Positions 9,345-17,920 of a stretch of DNA of 64,000 nt are shown piece by piece. The DNA is from Polyangium sp. 6x1. Lineage in GTDB: Bacteria; Myxococcota_A; Polyangia; Polyangiales; Polyangiaceae. Made by a program: the position numbers and the translations under genes. The stretch is from contig NZ_JARZHH010000016.1 of NCBI RefSeq assembly GCF_029946515.1, positions 1 through 64,000 of the forward strand. The letters run 5' to 3'. Under the pieces are notes generated by a model. The model was not told the DNA's origin and did not search any database. It saw nothing but the letters and a program-made list of their open reading frames with translations. Position 1 is the first letter of the stretch; every line of letters begins with the position of its first letter.

Positions 9345-9590
9345 TAGGTGCCGGGAAGTGAAGGAAAACCGCTAGGCCGCGCGGAGCTTCTGCCCCTCGG
9401 TCACCCGTCCCAGCCCCTCCGCCGCGAGATCGGCCGAGAGCATCCCGCGCTCGACCGCGCGTTTCTGCGGTCCCTCGCGCCCCGCGCTCGACGGTCGTGA
9501 CGCGGAAGGCCTGCTCGCGCTCGACGGCGTGGGCGATCTCCGCGGCGAAATCTCCCCCGAGGTCTCGCGGCCGTGACCGCGCTCGACGTC

Positions 9591-9646
9591 GAATTTTGGC
9601 CACCCCCGCATGCGGGGGGGGTCGAGCGGCCATAATTCGGCCAAAA
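9591..9646. repeat. GAATTTTGGCC-type hairpin, first copy
   Basis: GAATTTTGGCC (9591-9601) pairs with GGCCATAATTC (9628-9638) with one mismatch around CCCCGCATGCGGGG. An alternative perfect pairing joins TTTTGGCC (9594-9601) and GGCCAAAA (9639-9646). Two mutually exclusive stems are therefore available. Confidence 0.65.
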
Positions 9647-10392
9647 AGCTTGTCGCGACACACGCACGCACGCGCGGTCTCGCTCGTGTCCATCGAGCCC
9701 GGGCGGGTGCGTCGGGACGTACCCCCGAGGACGCCGGCCCCAGGCATCGAGGCGGCGCGTCGCTCGACGCCGGCCTCGTGCTCGTCGCCCTGGACGCCGG
9801 CCCCAGCTCGTCGGCCTCGGGCTCGACGTGGGCCTCGTGCTCGCCGGCCGCAGCTCGTCGGCCTCGGGCTCGACGTGCGCCTCGTGCTCGTCGGCCTCGT
9901 GCATCGAGGCGGCGCGGCGAGCGGCGAGCGGCGAGCGGCGAAATCTCCCCCGAGGTCGCGCGGCCATGACCGCGCTCGACCGCGTGGATCCGCGGGCTCG
10001 ACGTGGGGGGCGGGTGCGTCGCGACCGACCCCGGGGCGCGGCGCTCGACGCCGACCTCGTGCTCGTCGCTCTGCTCGCCGGCCTCGGGCATCGAGGCGGA
10101 CGGCGTGGCGAGCGGCGAGCGGCGAAATCTCCCCCGAGGTCTCGCGGCCATGATTGCGCTCGACCGCGTAAACGCGCCTGCCCTGCATGGGGGCGGGTGC
10201 GTCGCGACCGACCCCGAGGCCATCGAGGGGCGCGGCGCTCGACGCCGGCCTCGTGCTCGCCGGCCCCAGCTCGTCGGCCTCGGGCTCGACGTGCGCCTCG
10301 TGCTCGTCGGCCTCGTGCATCGAGGCGGCGCGGCGAGCGGCGAGCGGCGAAATCTCCCCCGAGGTCTCGCGGCCATGACCGCGCTCGACGTC

Positions 10393-10448
10393 GAATTTTG
10401 GCCACCCCCGCATGCGGGGGGGGTCGAGCGGCCATAATTCGGCCAAAA
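10393..10448. repeat. GAATTTTGGCC-type hairpin, second copy
   Basis: This copy is near-identical to that at 9591, with the same two alternative pairings and the same downstream AAAAAGCTTGTCGCGACACA segment. It marks the start of the second super-unit of block 3. Confidence 0.65.
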
Positions 10449-11415
10449 AGCTTGTCGCGACACACGCTTGCACGCGCGCTTTCGCTCGGATGCGTCGAGC
10501 GCGGGGCGGGTGCGTCGGGACGTACCCCCGAGGACGCGGGCCCCAGCTCGCCGGCCTCGTGCATCGAGGCGGCGCGGCGCTCGACGCCGGCCTCGTGCTC
10601 GTCGCCCTGGACGCCGGCCCCAGCTCGTCGGCCTCGGGCTCGACGTGCGCCTCGTGCTCGCCGGCCCCAGCTCGTCGGCCTCGGGCTCGACGTGGGCCTC
10701 GTGCTCGCCGGCCTCGTGCATCGAGGCGGCGCGGCGAGCGTCGAGCGTCGAAATCTCCCCCGAGGTCTCGCGGCCATGACCGCGCTCGACCGCGTAGATC
10801 CGCGGGCTCGACGTGGGGGGCGGGTGCGTCGCGACCGACCCCGAGGCCATCGAGGGGCGCGGCGCTCGACGCCGGCCTCGTGCTCGTCGCCCTGGACGCC
10901 GGCCCCAGCTCGTCGGCCTCGTGCATCGAGGCGGCGCGGGGAGCGTCGAGCGTCGAAATCTTCCCCGAGGTCTCGCGGCCATGACCGCGCTCGACCGCGT
11001 AAATCCGCGGGCTCGACGCGGGGGGCGGGTGCATCGAGGCGGCGCGGCGCTCGACGTGCGCCTCGTGCTCGTCGCCCTGCTCGCCGGCCTCGGGCATCGA
11101 TGCGGACGGCGAGGCGAGCGTCGAAATCTCCCCCGAGGTCTCGCGACCGTGACCGCGCTCGACCGCGTAAATCCGCGGGCTCGACGCGGGGGGCGGGTGC
11201 CTCGCGACCGACCCCGAGGGCATCGAGGGGCGCGGCGCTCGACGTCGGCCTCGGGCATTGAGGCGGCGCGTAGAGCGTCGAGCGTCGAAATCTCCCCCAA
11301 GGTCTCGCGGCCATGACCGCGGTCCCCTAAAAATTTCCCGACCTCGCATTTCTGCCGGAAACGTGCCGGAAGCGTACGCAATTGGTCGATTTCTTCCCAA
11401 GGGTAGGAGGCTTGT

Positions 11416-11955
11416 ATGGTCGGACGCCCTACCCAGCGAACCCCCGAGATAACCGCGCAAATTCTCGAAGGAATCCGCGACGGTCTTCTCCATCGCGGAA
11501 CCGTCTGTAAGCTCGTCGGAATCTCGCCCCGCACCTTGCGACGCTGGATCAAGCAGGATCCGGCCTTTCGTGAATCGCTCCGCAATGCGGAGGCCGAAGG
11601 CGAGGCGAAGCTTTCCCGCGTCGTGGTGAAGGCTGCGACCAAGGATCCGCGCTTTGCGCTCGACGTCCTCCGGGCCCGCTATCCGGAACGATGGGGCAAG
11701 CGTCGTGCGCGCATCGAGACGGCTGAAAACGTGCCGCTCGACATCCCGCCGACCCTTCCGAAGGAACTCCGCGCCATCTGGCGGGAGGCCGCGGAGAAGC
11801 ATTGGAAGGATCCGAAGCTCAACCGCGAATTGGAAATCTACTGGGCAACGGGCGAGACCTCGCGCCCCAAGCAGATCCGCGCCCTTCGCAAGCTCTTGAC
11901 GGATCTCGAAACCGAGCAGGGCGACCCCGCCGACATGCCCCCGACGATCAACTGA
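11416..11955 (+). CDS. Terminase small subunit-like HTH protein
   Basis: The protein has 179 residues, with AGGAGG 5 bases before ATG 11416. The N-terminal ~50 residues form a helix-turn-helix (GLLHRGTVCKLVGISPRTLR, then RWIKQDPAFRESL), followed by ALDVLRARYPERWGKR. That last motif is common in small terminase and related phage DNA-binding proteins, which recognise packaging sites. The C-terminal half is basic and helical with a charged tail. No large terminase follows, so a packaging role is doubtful in the present island and a regulatory DNA-binding role is possible. It opens the island and is 18 bp from the next gene. Confidence 0.6.
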   Translation: MVGRPTQRTPEITAQILEGIRDGLLHRGTVCKLVGISPRTLRRWIKQDPAFRESLRNAEAEGEAKLSRVVVKAATKDPRFALDVLRARYPERWGKRRARIETAENVPLDIPPTLPKELRAIWREAAEKHWKDPKLNRELEIYWATGETSRPKQIRALRKLLTDLETEQGDPADMPPTIN

Positions 11956-11973
11956 TCGCGCTGGAGAACGCCC

Positions 11974-12660
11974 ATGATCCGCATCACGTGCTCCCCCGTG
12001 CCGGGGTTCAATGGCTACCGCTGTGGCTTCCGCGAAGAAATCCGCGGTGATCGTGTCGTTCGCGTCGGCCTCTTTTGGCCCGCTGGGGTGACGGAGTTAC
12101 CCGACGATGCATTGACCCCCGAACAACTGGACGCGCTTTCCCGCGATCCCGGGAAACGGATCCGCGTGGAACGCGTGCCCGAGGCGCCCGACGCGTCCAG
12201 CGCCCCGCCATGCGCCGCGACGGGCCTGCCAGGGCCGACGGTCGAGCCCGAGGCGCCCGACGCGTCCAGCGCCCCGCCATGCGCCGCGACGGGCCTGCCA
12301 GGGCCGACGGTCGAGCCCGAGGCGCCCGACGCGTCCAGCGCCCCGCCATGCGTGGCGACGGGCCTGCCAGGGCCGACGGTCGAGCCCGAGGCGCCCGACG
12401 CGTCCAGCGCCCCGCCGTGCGCCGCGACGGGCCTGCCGGGGCCGACGGTCGAGCCCGAGGCGCCCGACGCGTCCAGCGCCCCGCCATGCGCCGCGACGAG
12501 CCTGCCGGGGCCGACGGTCGAGCCCGAGGCGCTCGACGCGTCCAGCGCCCCGCCATGCGCCGCGACGGGCCATCGAGCGCCGGACGTCGAGCGCCCCACG
12601 CGCCGCAATCGGCGAACGACGGCGCCGCGTGCCACGGCGCGTGGTCCGCCGACCCCGTGA
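11974..12660 (+). CDS. Mu-like phage protein with Pro/Ala tandem-repeat tail
   Basis: The protein has 228 residues. The first ~70 (RAGF-like FNGYRCGFREE, LFWPAGVTELPDDALTPEQL, LSRDPGKRIRVE) resemble the small Mu-like FluMu gp35/HI1506 type protein, which ends with a 'ltdeqlaaL..DPrl.V' pattern. The remainder is six copies of a 23-residue unit (EAPDASSAPPCAATGLPGPT plus VEP), then a short basic end. The role is unknown even in phages. The start ATG 11974 has GGAGAA upstream. The repeated tail is low-complexity and may vary in length between strains. Confidence 0.6.
   Translation: MIRITCSPVPGFNGYRCGFREEIRGDRVVRVGLFWPAGVTELPDDALTPEQLDALSRDPGKRIRVERVPEAPDASSAPPCAATGLPGPTVEPEAPDASSAPPCAATGLPGPTVEPEAPDASSAPPCVATGLPGPTVEPEAPDASSAPPCAATGLPGPTVEPEAPDASSAPPCAATSLPGPTVEPEALDASSAPPCAATGHRAPDVERPTRRNRRTTAPRATARGPPTP
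12181..12594 (+). repeat. 69-bp minisatellite inside the Mu-like gene, six copies
   Basis: Copies start with GAGGCGCCCGACGCGTCCAG at 12181, 12250, 12319, 12388, 12457 and 12526. The first five are nearly identical at DNA level; the sixth diverges after 45 bp. The exact 69-bp period (23 codons) preserves the reading frame. Confidence 0.9.
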
Positions 12661-12763
12661 GATACTCCGGTCCCATTCTCGAAACGGCGTGCCATTCGTG
12701 CGCCGGGTTGGGTGACTTGCGCCCATTTTCCGCCGACCGTGACCGAACCGGAGCCGTTGACGC

Positions 12764-15388
12764 ATGACCGTAGCCGAGAAGATCGCCCTTCGTGAGGACG
12801 TCTCCGCCCCCGCGGCGCGTGCAGCGGCGGGCGTCGAACGCCTGGCGGGCGCCCTCGGGGAGCTGGGCTCCGCGAACATCGACGCGGGGGCCGCGGCGAA
12901 GATCGAGCGCATTTCGCGCAAGGCCGCCGATGCGCAAGATCGGGCCACAGCAGCCGCGAAGCGTGCGGCTCTCATTCGTGAATCCGCCTCGAAAGCGGAA
13001 GACAACGCCCGGATAGCTTCCGAACGCGCCGCGACTGCCACGCGGGACGCCGGGGAGCGGGCCGCGGAAGCTGCCAAAAAGGCGGCGCGAATTCGCGAGG
13101 ACGCAAACAAGGCCGCCGCAAAAGCCGCGGAGACGGCAGAGAATGCCGCGCGATTACGGGAGGCGGGAGTACGCGCGAGCAAGGCCGACCGCGAAGCGGC
13201 GCGGACGGCGGCCAAAGCGGCGCGCCTGCGCATCGCTGCGGAAAAGGCAGAGGAGATCGCCAGAAAGCGAGCGGGCGCCGTCGCTCGCGCGCAATCCGTG
13301 GCGGAGCGGCAAGCCGAGAAGGCGGCCGAGAAAGCCGCGAAGCAACGGGGCGCGGCGGAGCGGGCGGAGTCGACGGCGAAAAAGCGGGCCTCAATCGCCG
13401 AACGGGCACGTTCGGACGCTGCGCGGGCGCAAAGCAAAGCCGAGGCTGGGGCGGTCAAGGCCGCGGAAAAAGCGAAGAAGCGCGCCGAGAAGGAAGAAAA
13501 GCGCCGGGCAAAAGGGCTGGCTGGCGAAGTCACCAAAGCCGAGGCGCGCTTGTGGGAATCGATCCAGAAATTCAACCCTGCACAAGAGCGGCGCGAGGCG
13601 ATGCTCGAGCGCCAGCTACGCCGCATGAAGGAGTCCGCCCGGGCGGGCATCGACCAACAACCCGACGATGAGGGAGGATGGGGCACCTTCAAGCGCGGCA
13701 TAAAGGCCGCTGCGCTCGTCGAGATTGGATCACAAGTCGCGTCTGCGGGGGGACGCGCGGCATTCGGTTTCGCCAAAGCGGCGATCGACGCCGCGGCATT
13801 CCGAGAAGATGCCACGGGCGCGCTACGGAACATCCTTAAAACGGGAGACGCGGCGGATCGGGCCATGCGCACGGCCATGGCGACGGCTGATTTCATCGGG
13901 CAAGGCCGACGCGAAACACTCAGCCAATACGTAAACCTACTCGGGCAACGGTTCAGCGCGGAGAGGGTCGATCAGATCGTCCGCTCGATGGCGGACCTCG
14001 GGACGGTCAACCCCGAGGCGAACGTCGACGGGATCCTCCGCGCCATTGGGAAGATCAAGGCCCAAGGCAAGCTACAGGGGGACGAGCTAATGATGCTCGC
14101 GGAGGCGGGGCTATCGGTCGAGTTAGTTTACAAGCACCTTGCTCGGATACTCGGGAAGACGGTGGACGAGGTAAAGAAGATGCAGCCGGCCGGGAAACTG
14201 GAGGCCGATCCGACGACGCAGGCCATTCTAGACGCGGTCAAGGAAATGTCGGGCGGACGGGCCGCGGGGCTTGCTGCGCGGGAAAAGTCGATCGCCAACA
14301 TGTCCGGCCTCATGGCTCGGATCCAGGCCATCCCCGGCAACCTTCTCGGGGATCTGGAGGTGACCCCGGGAATGCGGGCCTACAAGGATTTTCTCGGCGG
14401 GATCGTCGATAGCCTGGACCCTTCCGGGCCCCGCTGGCAACGGATCAAAGGCGTTCTCGGAAGGGTCGTCAATTCGGCATTCGGCTCGATGTTCGGCGGC
14501 AAGGATCCGGGGGCACTCGTAGACCGCATTATCACGAAACTGGAGACCGCCGCGCCGATCATTAGCGCCGCTATGTCCGGCTTCAGTACAGGTTTCAGCG
14601 GTGCCATTCGTGTATTCGATCAACTGGACAAGTTCGCGGGGGATGGCCCCTTGGGGAGTATCGCCAAGGTGCTGGGGATCGACAAGGTCCCCTGGATCGA
14701 GCTCGTCGCGCGCGGGGTGGGCTTGATTGCGGGAGTAGCGGGGGTCGCGCTCGCGACGATCGGCGCGGTTGCCGTGGCTTGGGTTGGGTTCACAACCACG
14801 GTTTACGGTGGCATCCTTGCCACCTATGGCGCGATTGCAGAAGTCGCGGAAGCGGTCTACGCGTTCTTTTCCGGCGAGACGCTTGCGGCCAAGGGGTCGG
14901 GCCTCGGGGTCGCGATCGTCGACGGGATGGTCGGGGGAATCAAGGGAGGGGCCGCCCGCGTGACGGAGGCAATCGCGGCCCTTGCTGGGGGGACCATCAT
15001 CACGGCGCGTAAGACGCTCCGAATCGGAAGCCCTTCCCGCGAGTTCATGGCGATCGGCGGGTACCTCTCGGAAGGTGCGGCCATAGGCATCACGGGGGGC
15101 GCGGCGCGGGTGATTCGCGCGGCGGAGTCCATGGCTATGGCTACCACGCGCGCCGCGAATGACAACATGGCCGGCACAGGGGCCGCGGTCGCCCCCACCG
15201 GAAGAACGAGCCCAGCACGCGCGCACGTGGCCGGATCCCTCGCCCGTGGGGCGGGGGGCGGGTTCTTCAATTACGGCACGATCGAGATCAATGTCACGGT
15301 GCAGGGCGACGGCGGCAAAGGAGACGCCGAGGAAATCGCCCGGGGGGTATGGGCCGAGCTACAGCGGCTCGCCGAGGAGGGGGCTTAG
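12764..15388 (+). CDS. Phage tail tape measure protein
   Basis: The protein has 874 residues. Residues 1 to about 270 are an Ala/Lys/Glu-rich coiled coil of AAEKAAKQR-type heptads. Residues ~320-500 hold the tape measure core with an Ala-rich helix (GFAKAAIDAAAFREDATGAL) and LKTGDAADRAM, QGDELMMLAEAGLSVE and SGGRAAGLAARE. Hydrophobic segments follow at ~635-690, and the C-terminus has the typical 'GSPSREFMAIGGYLSEG' region. Tape measure proteins fix tail length and help DNA or effector passage. The size would fit a tail of roughly 130 nm at the usual 0.15 nm per residue, if functional. No other tail gene is in the window. The start has only a weak GGAG upstream. Confidence 0.85.
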   Translation: MTVAEKIALREDVSAPAARAAAGVERLAGALGELGSANIDAGAAAKIERISRKAADAQDRATAAAKRAALIRESASKAEDNARIASERAATATRDAGERAAEAAKKAARIREDANKAAAKAAETAENAARLREAGVRASKADREAARTAAKAARLRIAAEKAEEIARKRAGAVARAQSVAERQAEKAAEKAAKQRGAAERAESTAKKRASIAERARSDAARAQSKAEAGAVKAAEKAKKRAEKEEKRRAKGLAGEVTKAEARLWESIQKFNPAQERREAMLERQLRRMKESARAGIDQQPDDEGGWGTFKRGIKAAALVEIGSQVASAGGRAAFGFAKAAIDAAAFREDATGALRNILKTGDAADRAMRTAMATADFIGQGRRETLSQYVNLLGQRFSAERVDQIVRSMADLGTVNPEANVDGILRAIGKIKAQGKLQGDELMMLAEAGLSVELVYKHLARILGKTVDEVKKMQPAGKLEADPTTQAILDAVKEMSGGRAAGLAAREKSIANMSGLMARIQAIPGNLLGDLEVTPGMRAYKDFLGGIVDSLDPSGPRWQRIKGVLGRVVNSAFGSMFGGKDPGALVDRIITKLETAAPIISAAMSGFSTGFSGAIRVFDQLDKFAGDGPLGSIAKVLGIDKVPWIELVARGVGLIAGVAGVALATIGAVAVAWVGFTTTVYGGILATYGAIAEVAEAVYAFFSGETLAAKGSGLGVAIVDGMVGGIKGGAARVTEAIAALAGGTIITARKTLRIGSPSREFMAIGGYLSEGAAIGITGGAARVIRAAESMAMATTRAANDNMAGTGAAVAPTGRTSPARAHVAGSLARGAGGGFFNYGTIEINVTVQGDGGKGDAEEIARGVWAELQRLAEEGA

Positions 15389-15497
15389 TCGGGGGTACAT
15401 GAACGCGCGAGCAGGTACGTTTGTATGCGTGAACCTGCTACAAAAATCGCACGAGGTGGGGTAACGTCGCGGGGGTCGCCCGACACTTTTATAGGTC

Positions 15498-16499
15498 ATG
15501 AACCTGGCCCCTTCTCTTTCGACGCCCCCCGGGCATCCTTCCGCCGACGAGCTGGCGGCGCTCCGGCCCGTTGTCCTCGCATGGACCGAGCGTTGGACCA
15601 CGTGCCCCGAGGACCGCGACGACATCACACAAGAGGTGATGTTCGAGGCCGAAAAGAGCCGACAGACAAACCCCCCCGTCGGCCCCCTGCCGCCCTGGCT
15701 TTGGGTCATCGCAGCGCGCACGGCGGCGCGCTTCCTGCGACGGAAGCAAATGCCGGGCGTGCGCCTCGCGCGTCGCGTCGGGGCCATGCTGCGGATCCCA
15801 TCGGCCGGGCCTTCCCCCGAGGAGATCGCGACGAATACGAACGCGCTGGAACTCGTCGCCGCCGTCCGTCCTGAACTCCCGCCCCGCATGCAAGCGGTGT
15901 TTTCGGCGTATTGCGATCAGCACATGACTCACGACGAGATCGCGGAAGCGCTGGGGATCCCGCCCGAACGCTCGCGCGTCTACCTCTGCCAGGCGATGGA
16001 ACGGATCGCCGCTGCAATGGCAACGGCGAAGCGGAAGCGCCGGGGGATCGTGCTCCCCTTGTTTATCCAGCAATGGTTTCGGGGCGATGGTTCGCGCGAC
16101 GATGGCGAGCCCTCCGGGCGGTCGCTCGGGACGAACCTGCTCCCCGAGTTTCCCGCCCTCCCCCGGCTCGCCGATGCCGCGGGATCGTGGCTCGGGGGTC
16201 TCGTGCTAGGTGGCGCGATCATGGGCGCCTATCTGCTCCTTTTCCCCGGGGCGCGCTGGGCTTCCCATCTGCCCGAGATCCAGGTTCACGTGACCGATGC
16301 ATCCTTCGCGTCTCACGCCGTGATCCAGTGCAAGATCCCCGAGGGTGAGCCGGAGATCGGCCCCGAGATTGAGCGCGCGCCGTGTCCCGAACCGGTCCCC
16401 ACCGCGCGCCCGGACGTCGCGCCGACCGTTCCCAGCACGATCAAGCGCAAGCTCGATGCACTCCGCCGGGAAAACACCCACGACCCGAAGGACCATTGA
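15498..16499 (+). CDS. ECF-like sigma factor with C-terminal membrane anchor
   Basis: The protein has 333 residues. Residues ~20-80 look like sigma-70 region 2 (DDITQEVMFEAEK, WLWVIAARTAARFLRRK). Residues ~115-172 look like region 4 (LPPRMQAVFSAYCDQHMTHD, EIAEALGIPPERSRVYLCQA). After a linker, a single transmembrane helix lies near 231-250 (WLGGLVLGGAIMGAYLLLF), leaving an ~80-residue Pro/Glu-rich tail that ends in a basic segment. A sigma factor tethered to the membrane suggests activation by envelope stress or by proteolytic release (inference). No separate anti-sigma gene is adjacent. Two exported-protein genes follow at 16590 and 17921 and are its most likely targets. Confidence 0.75.
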   Translation: MNLAPSLSTPPGHPSADELAALRPVVLAWTERWTTCPEDRDDITQEVMFEAEKSRQTNPPVGPLPPWLWVIAARTAARFLRRKQMPGVRLARRVGAMLRIPSAGPSPEEIATNTNALELVAAVRPELPPRMQAVFSAYCDQHMTHDEIAEALGIPPERSRVYLCQAMERIAAAMATAKRKRRGIVLPLFIQQWFRGDGSRDDGEPSGRSLGTNLLPEFPALPRLADAAGSWLGGLVLGGAIMGAYLLLFPGARWASHLPEIQVHVTDASFASHAVIQCKIPEGEPEIGPEIERAPCPEPVPTARPDVAPTVPSTIKRKLDALRRENTHDPKDH

Positions 16500-16589
16500 T
16501 CACGCTGGTTTCGTGGGCGTATTGTTCCAAGGTTCGTACCTTACAAACCCGCTTGCCTATCGCACGAGGTTTGTCTAAACTCCGATCCC

Positions 16590-17909
16590 ATGGTGTCGGG
16601 ACGTCTCGCGGCTGTGGTTCTCGCCTGTAGCTTCGGGGTCGCGCCCTCCGTGCATGCGCAAGATACGGCACCGGGGGCGACCGTGGATCCCGAGGCAATC
16701 AGGGCTGCCGCGGAGGAGGCGCGCTTTAGGGAGCACGCGCGCCGCGGGCACCGCGCGAAAGCCGCGGGCAAGCTCGTCGATGCGCTGGACGCCTATGCGG
16801 ACGCGCTCGCGATCCGACCGGACCCGCTCATCGCCGGACGTCTCGGCGTGGTGCTCGTCGCGCTTAATAGCCCAGCGGAAGCGGCGGATCTGCTTCATGA
16901 TGCGGTCAATCGCGATTGGAGCGCGGACGAACGGGAAAGCCGTCAGTTTTCCGAGGCTTACCGCGTGGCGAGGGCGGCCGTCTGCATGGTCGACGTGCAG
17001 ATATCTCACATGCCCGATACGACGACGCTCGACGGGAAGCGGATCAACGGGAAGCGTCATTCGGCATTCTTTACGTTTGTAATGCCAGGCGAGCACGAGA
17101 TCCGCGCGACCCTCACGGGTTATCGGGACGGGCGCGCGGTGTTCACGGCGTGCAAGGGCGGGAGCATGGACGTCCCGGTCACCTTGACGCCGCTCCCCCC
17201 GGATCCTCCCATCGAGCCCATCCCAGCGCCCACGGCTCCCCCGGAGCCAGCGGCGATCCCGCGGCCCCCCGGTCTACCCGAAGTACGCCTAGAGACGCTG
17301 GGGGATCCCAGGCTGGGCATTGCTGGGGCGGTAGCGGTCGTGGATGGGAAGCCCTTGCCCAAGCAAGAGGATCCGTATGCGTACGACGATCCTCCGGAGA
17401 GTGGCGGGAAGAAATCGGGGGTGAGGGGGTCGATTGGCGTGGGGCCGGCAATGGTGATCGGGGTGGCCTCGTGGCAACCGGCGATCGGTGCCACAATCGC
17501 GGCCCACCTACAGCCCGCAGGTTTCTTTTCCATTGGCATTGATGCACGAGCCGCATGGTTGCCCTCCGGGGTGGGAGATCGACCGATTCGTGCGATGACC
17601 GCCGGGGGTCTAGTCAGCTTGTGCGGTCACTGGCGATGGCTCTTCGGTTGTGCCGTGGGGCATTTAGGCGTCTTGAAGGTGGACTTTGACAAGGGCCCGT
17701 ACCTCGGAGCGTCTTTCGTTGGCTTCCGTCCCGGCTTTGGAGGACGCGTAGGCGGGATAATCCGCGTGGGAGGTCCATTTAGCGTACGTGTCGCAGGGGA
17801 CGCTTTGGGCCTCTCTCACGGTACGCGAATCGGTGTCAATGATCAGATCATTGTAGAGCAGCCCGCAGTCATGATCGCTGGTACCACGATGATTGATTGG
17901 TCCTTTTAG
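16590..17909 (+). CDS. Exported TPR/PEGA-like protein with beta-barrel-like C-terminus
   Basis: The protein has 439 residues. A Sec signal peptide ends near VHAQ (about residue 24). Residues ~45-110 form two TPR-like helices pairs (ALDAYADALAIRPDPLIAGR). Residues ~130-195 look like a PEGA-type domain (DTTTLDGKRINGK, GEHEIRATLTGYRDG). A Pro-rich linker follows, then ~190 residues of alternating glycine-rich strands (GSIGVGPAMVIG, GVGDRPIRAMTAGGLVSLCG) ending in an aromatic residue (MIDWSF), which is typical of outer-membrane barrels. This architecture is common in myxobacteria but its role is unknown. It lies 90 bp after the sigma factor and 11 bp before the next gene, so an operon is likely. 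Confidence 0.65.
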   Translation: MVSGRLAAVVLACSFGVAPSVHAQDTAPGATVDPEAIRAAAEEARFREHARRGHRAKAAGKLVDALDAYADALAIRPDPLIAGRLGVVLVALNSPAEAADLLHDAVNRDWSADERESRQFSEAYRVARAAVCMVDVQISHMPDTTTLDGKRINGKRHSAFFTFVMPGEHEIRATLTGYRDGRAVFTACKGGSMDVPVTLTPLPPDPPIEPIPAPTAPPEPAAIPRPPGLPEVRLETLGDPRLGIAGAVAVVDGKPLPKQEDPYAYDDPPESGGKKSGVRGSIGVGPAMVIGVASWQPAIGATIAAHLQPAGFFSIGIDARAAWLPSGVGDRPIRAMTAGGLVSLCGHWRWLFGCAVGHLGVLKVDFDKGPYLGASFVGFRPGFGGRVGGIIRVGGPFSVRVAGDALGLSHGTRIGVNDQIIVEQPAVMIAGTTMIDWSF

Positions 17910-17920
17910 CGGAGATCCCC

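Larger units (their letters stand above)
9440..11330. repeat. Repeat block 3: GC-rich interspersed repeat, eight core copies
   Basis: The block starts with one 132-bp-type unit (GTTTCTGCGGTCCCTCGCG, then GACGCGGAAGGCCTGCTCGC) that runs into the GAAATCTCCCCCGAGGTCTC core at 9546. Further cores lie near 9941, 10125, 10347, 10748, 10956, 11125 and 11286. Two longer super-units, about 802 bp apart, each start with the hairpin at 9591 or 10393 followed by a shared segment (AAAAAGCTTGTCGCGACACA) and then GTGCGTCGGGACGTACCCCC. No gene is supportable inside. Long open frames on both strands are a by-product of GC content. Confidence 0.85.

Noticed and set aside
9235-11802. 855-residue and similar minus-strand open frames over repeat block 3
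   Set aside because: They overlap the peptide gene and the terminase-like gene antisense and consist of the same repeat translation without any domain.
15405-16560. Shared ECF promoter motif (TTTGTA...GAACCT) upstream of the sigma and 16590 genes
   Set aside because: Similar words occur near 15417 and 16530 but in opposite orientation and with different spacing, so I could not support a promoter.
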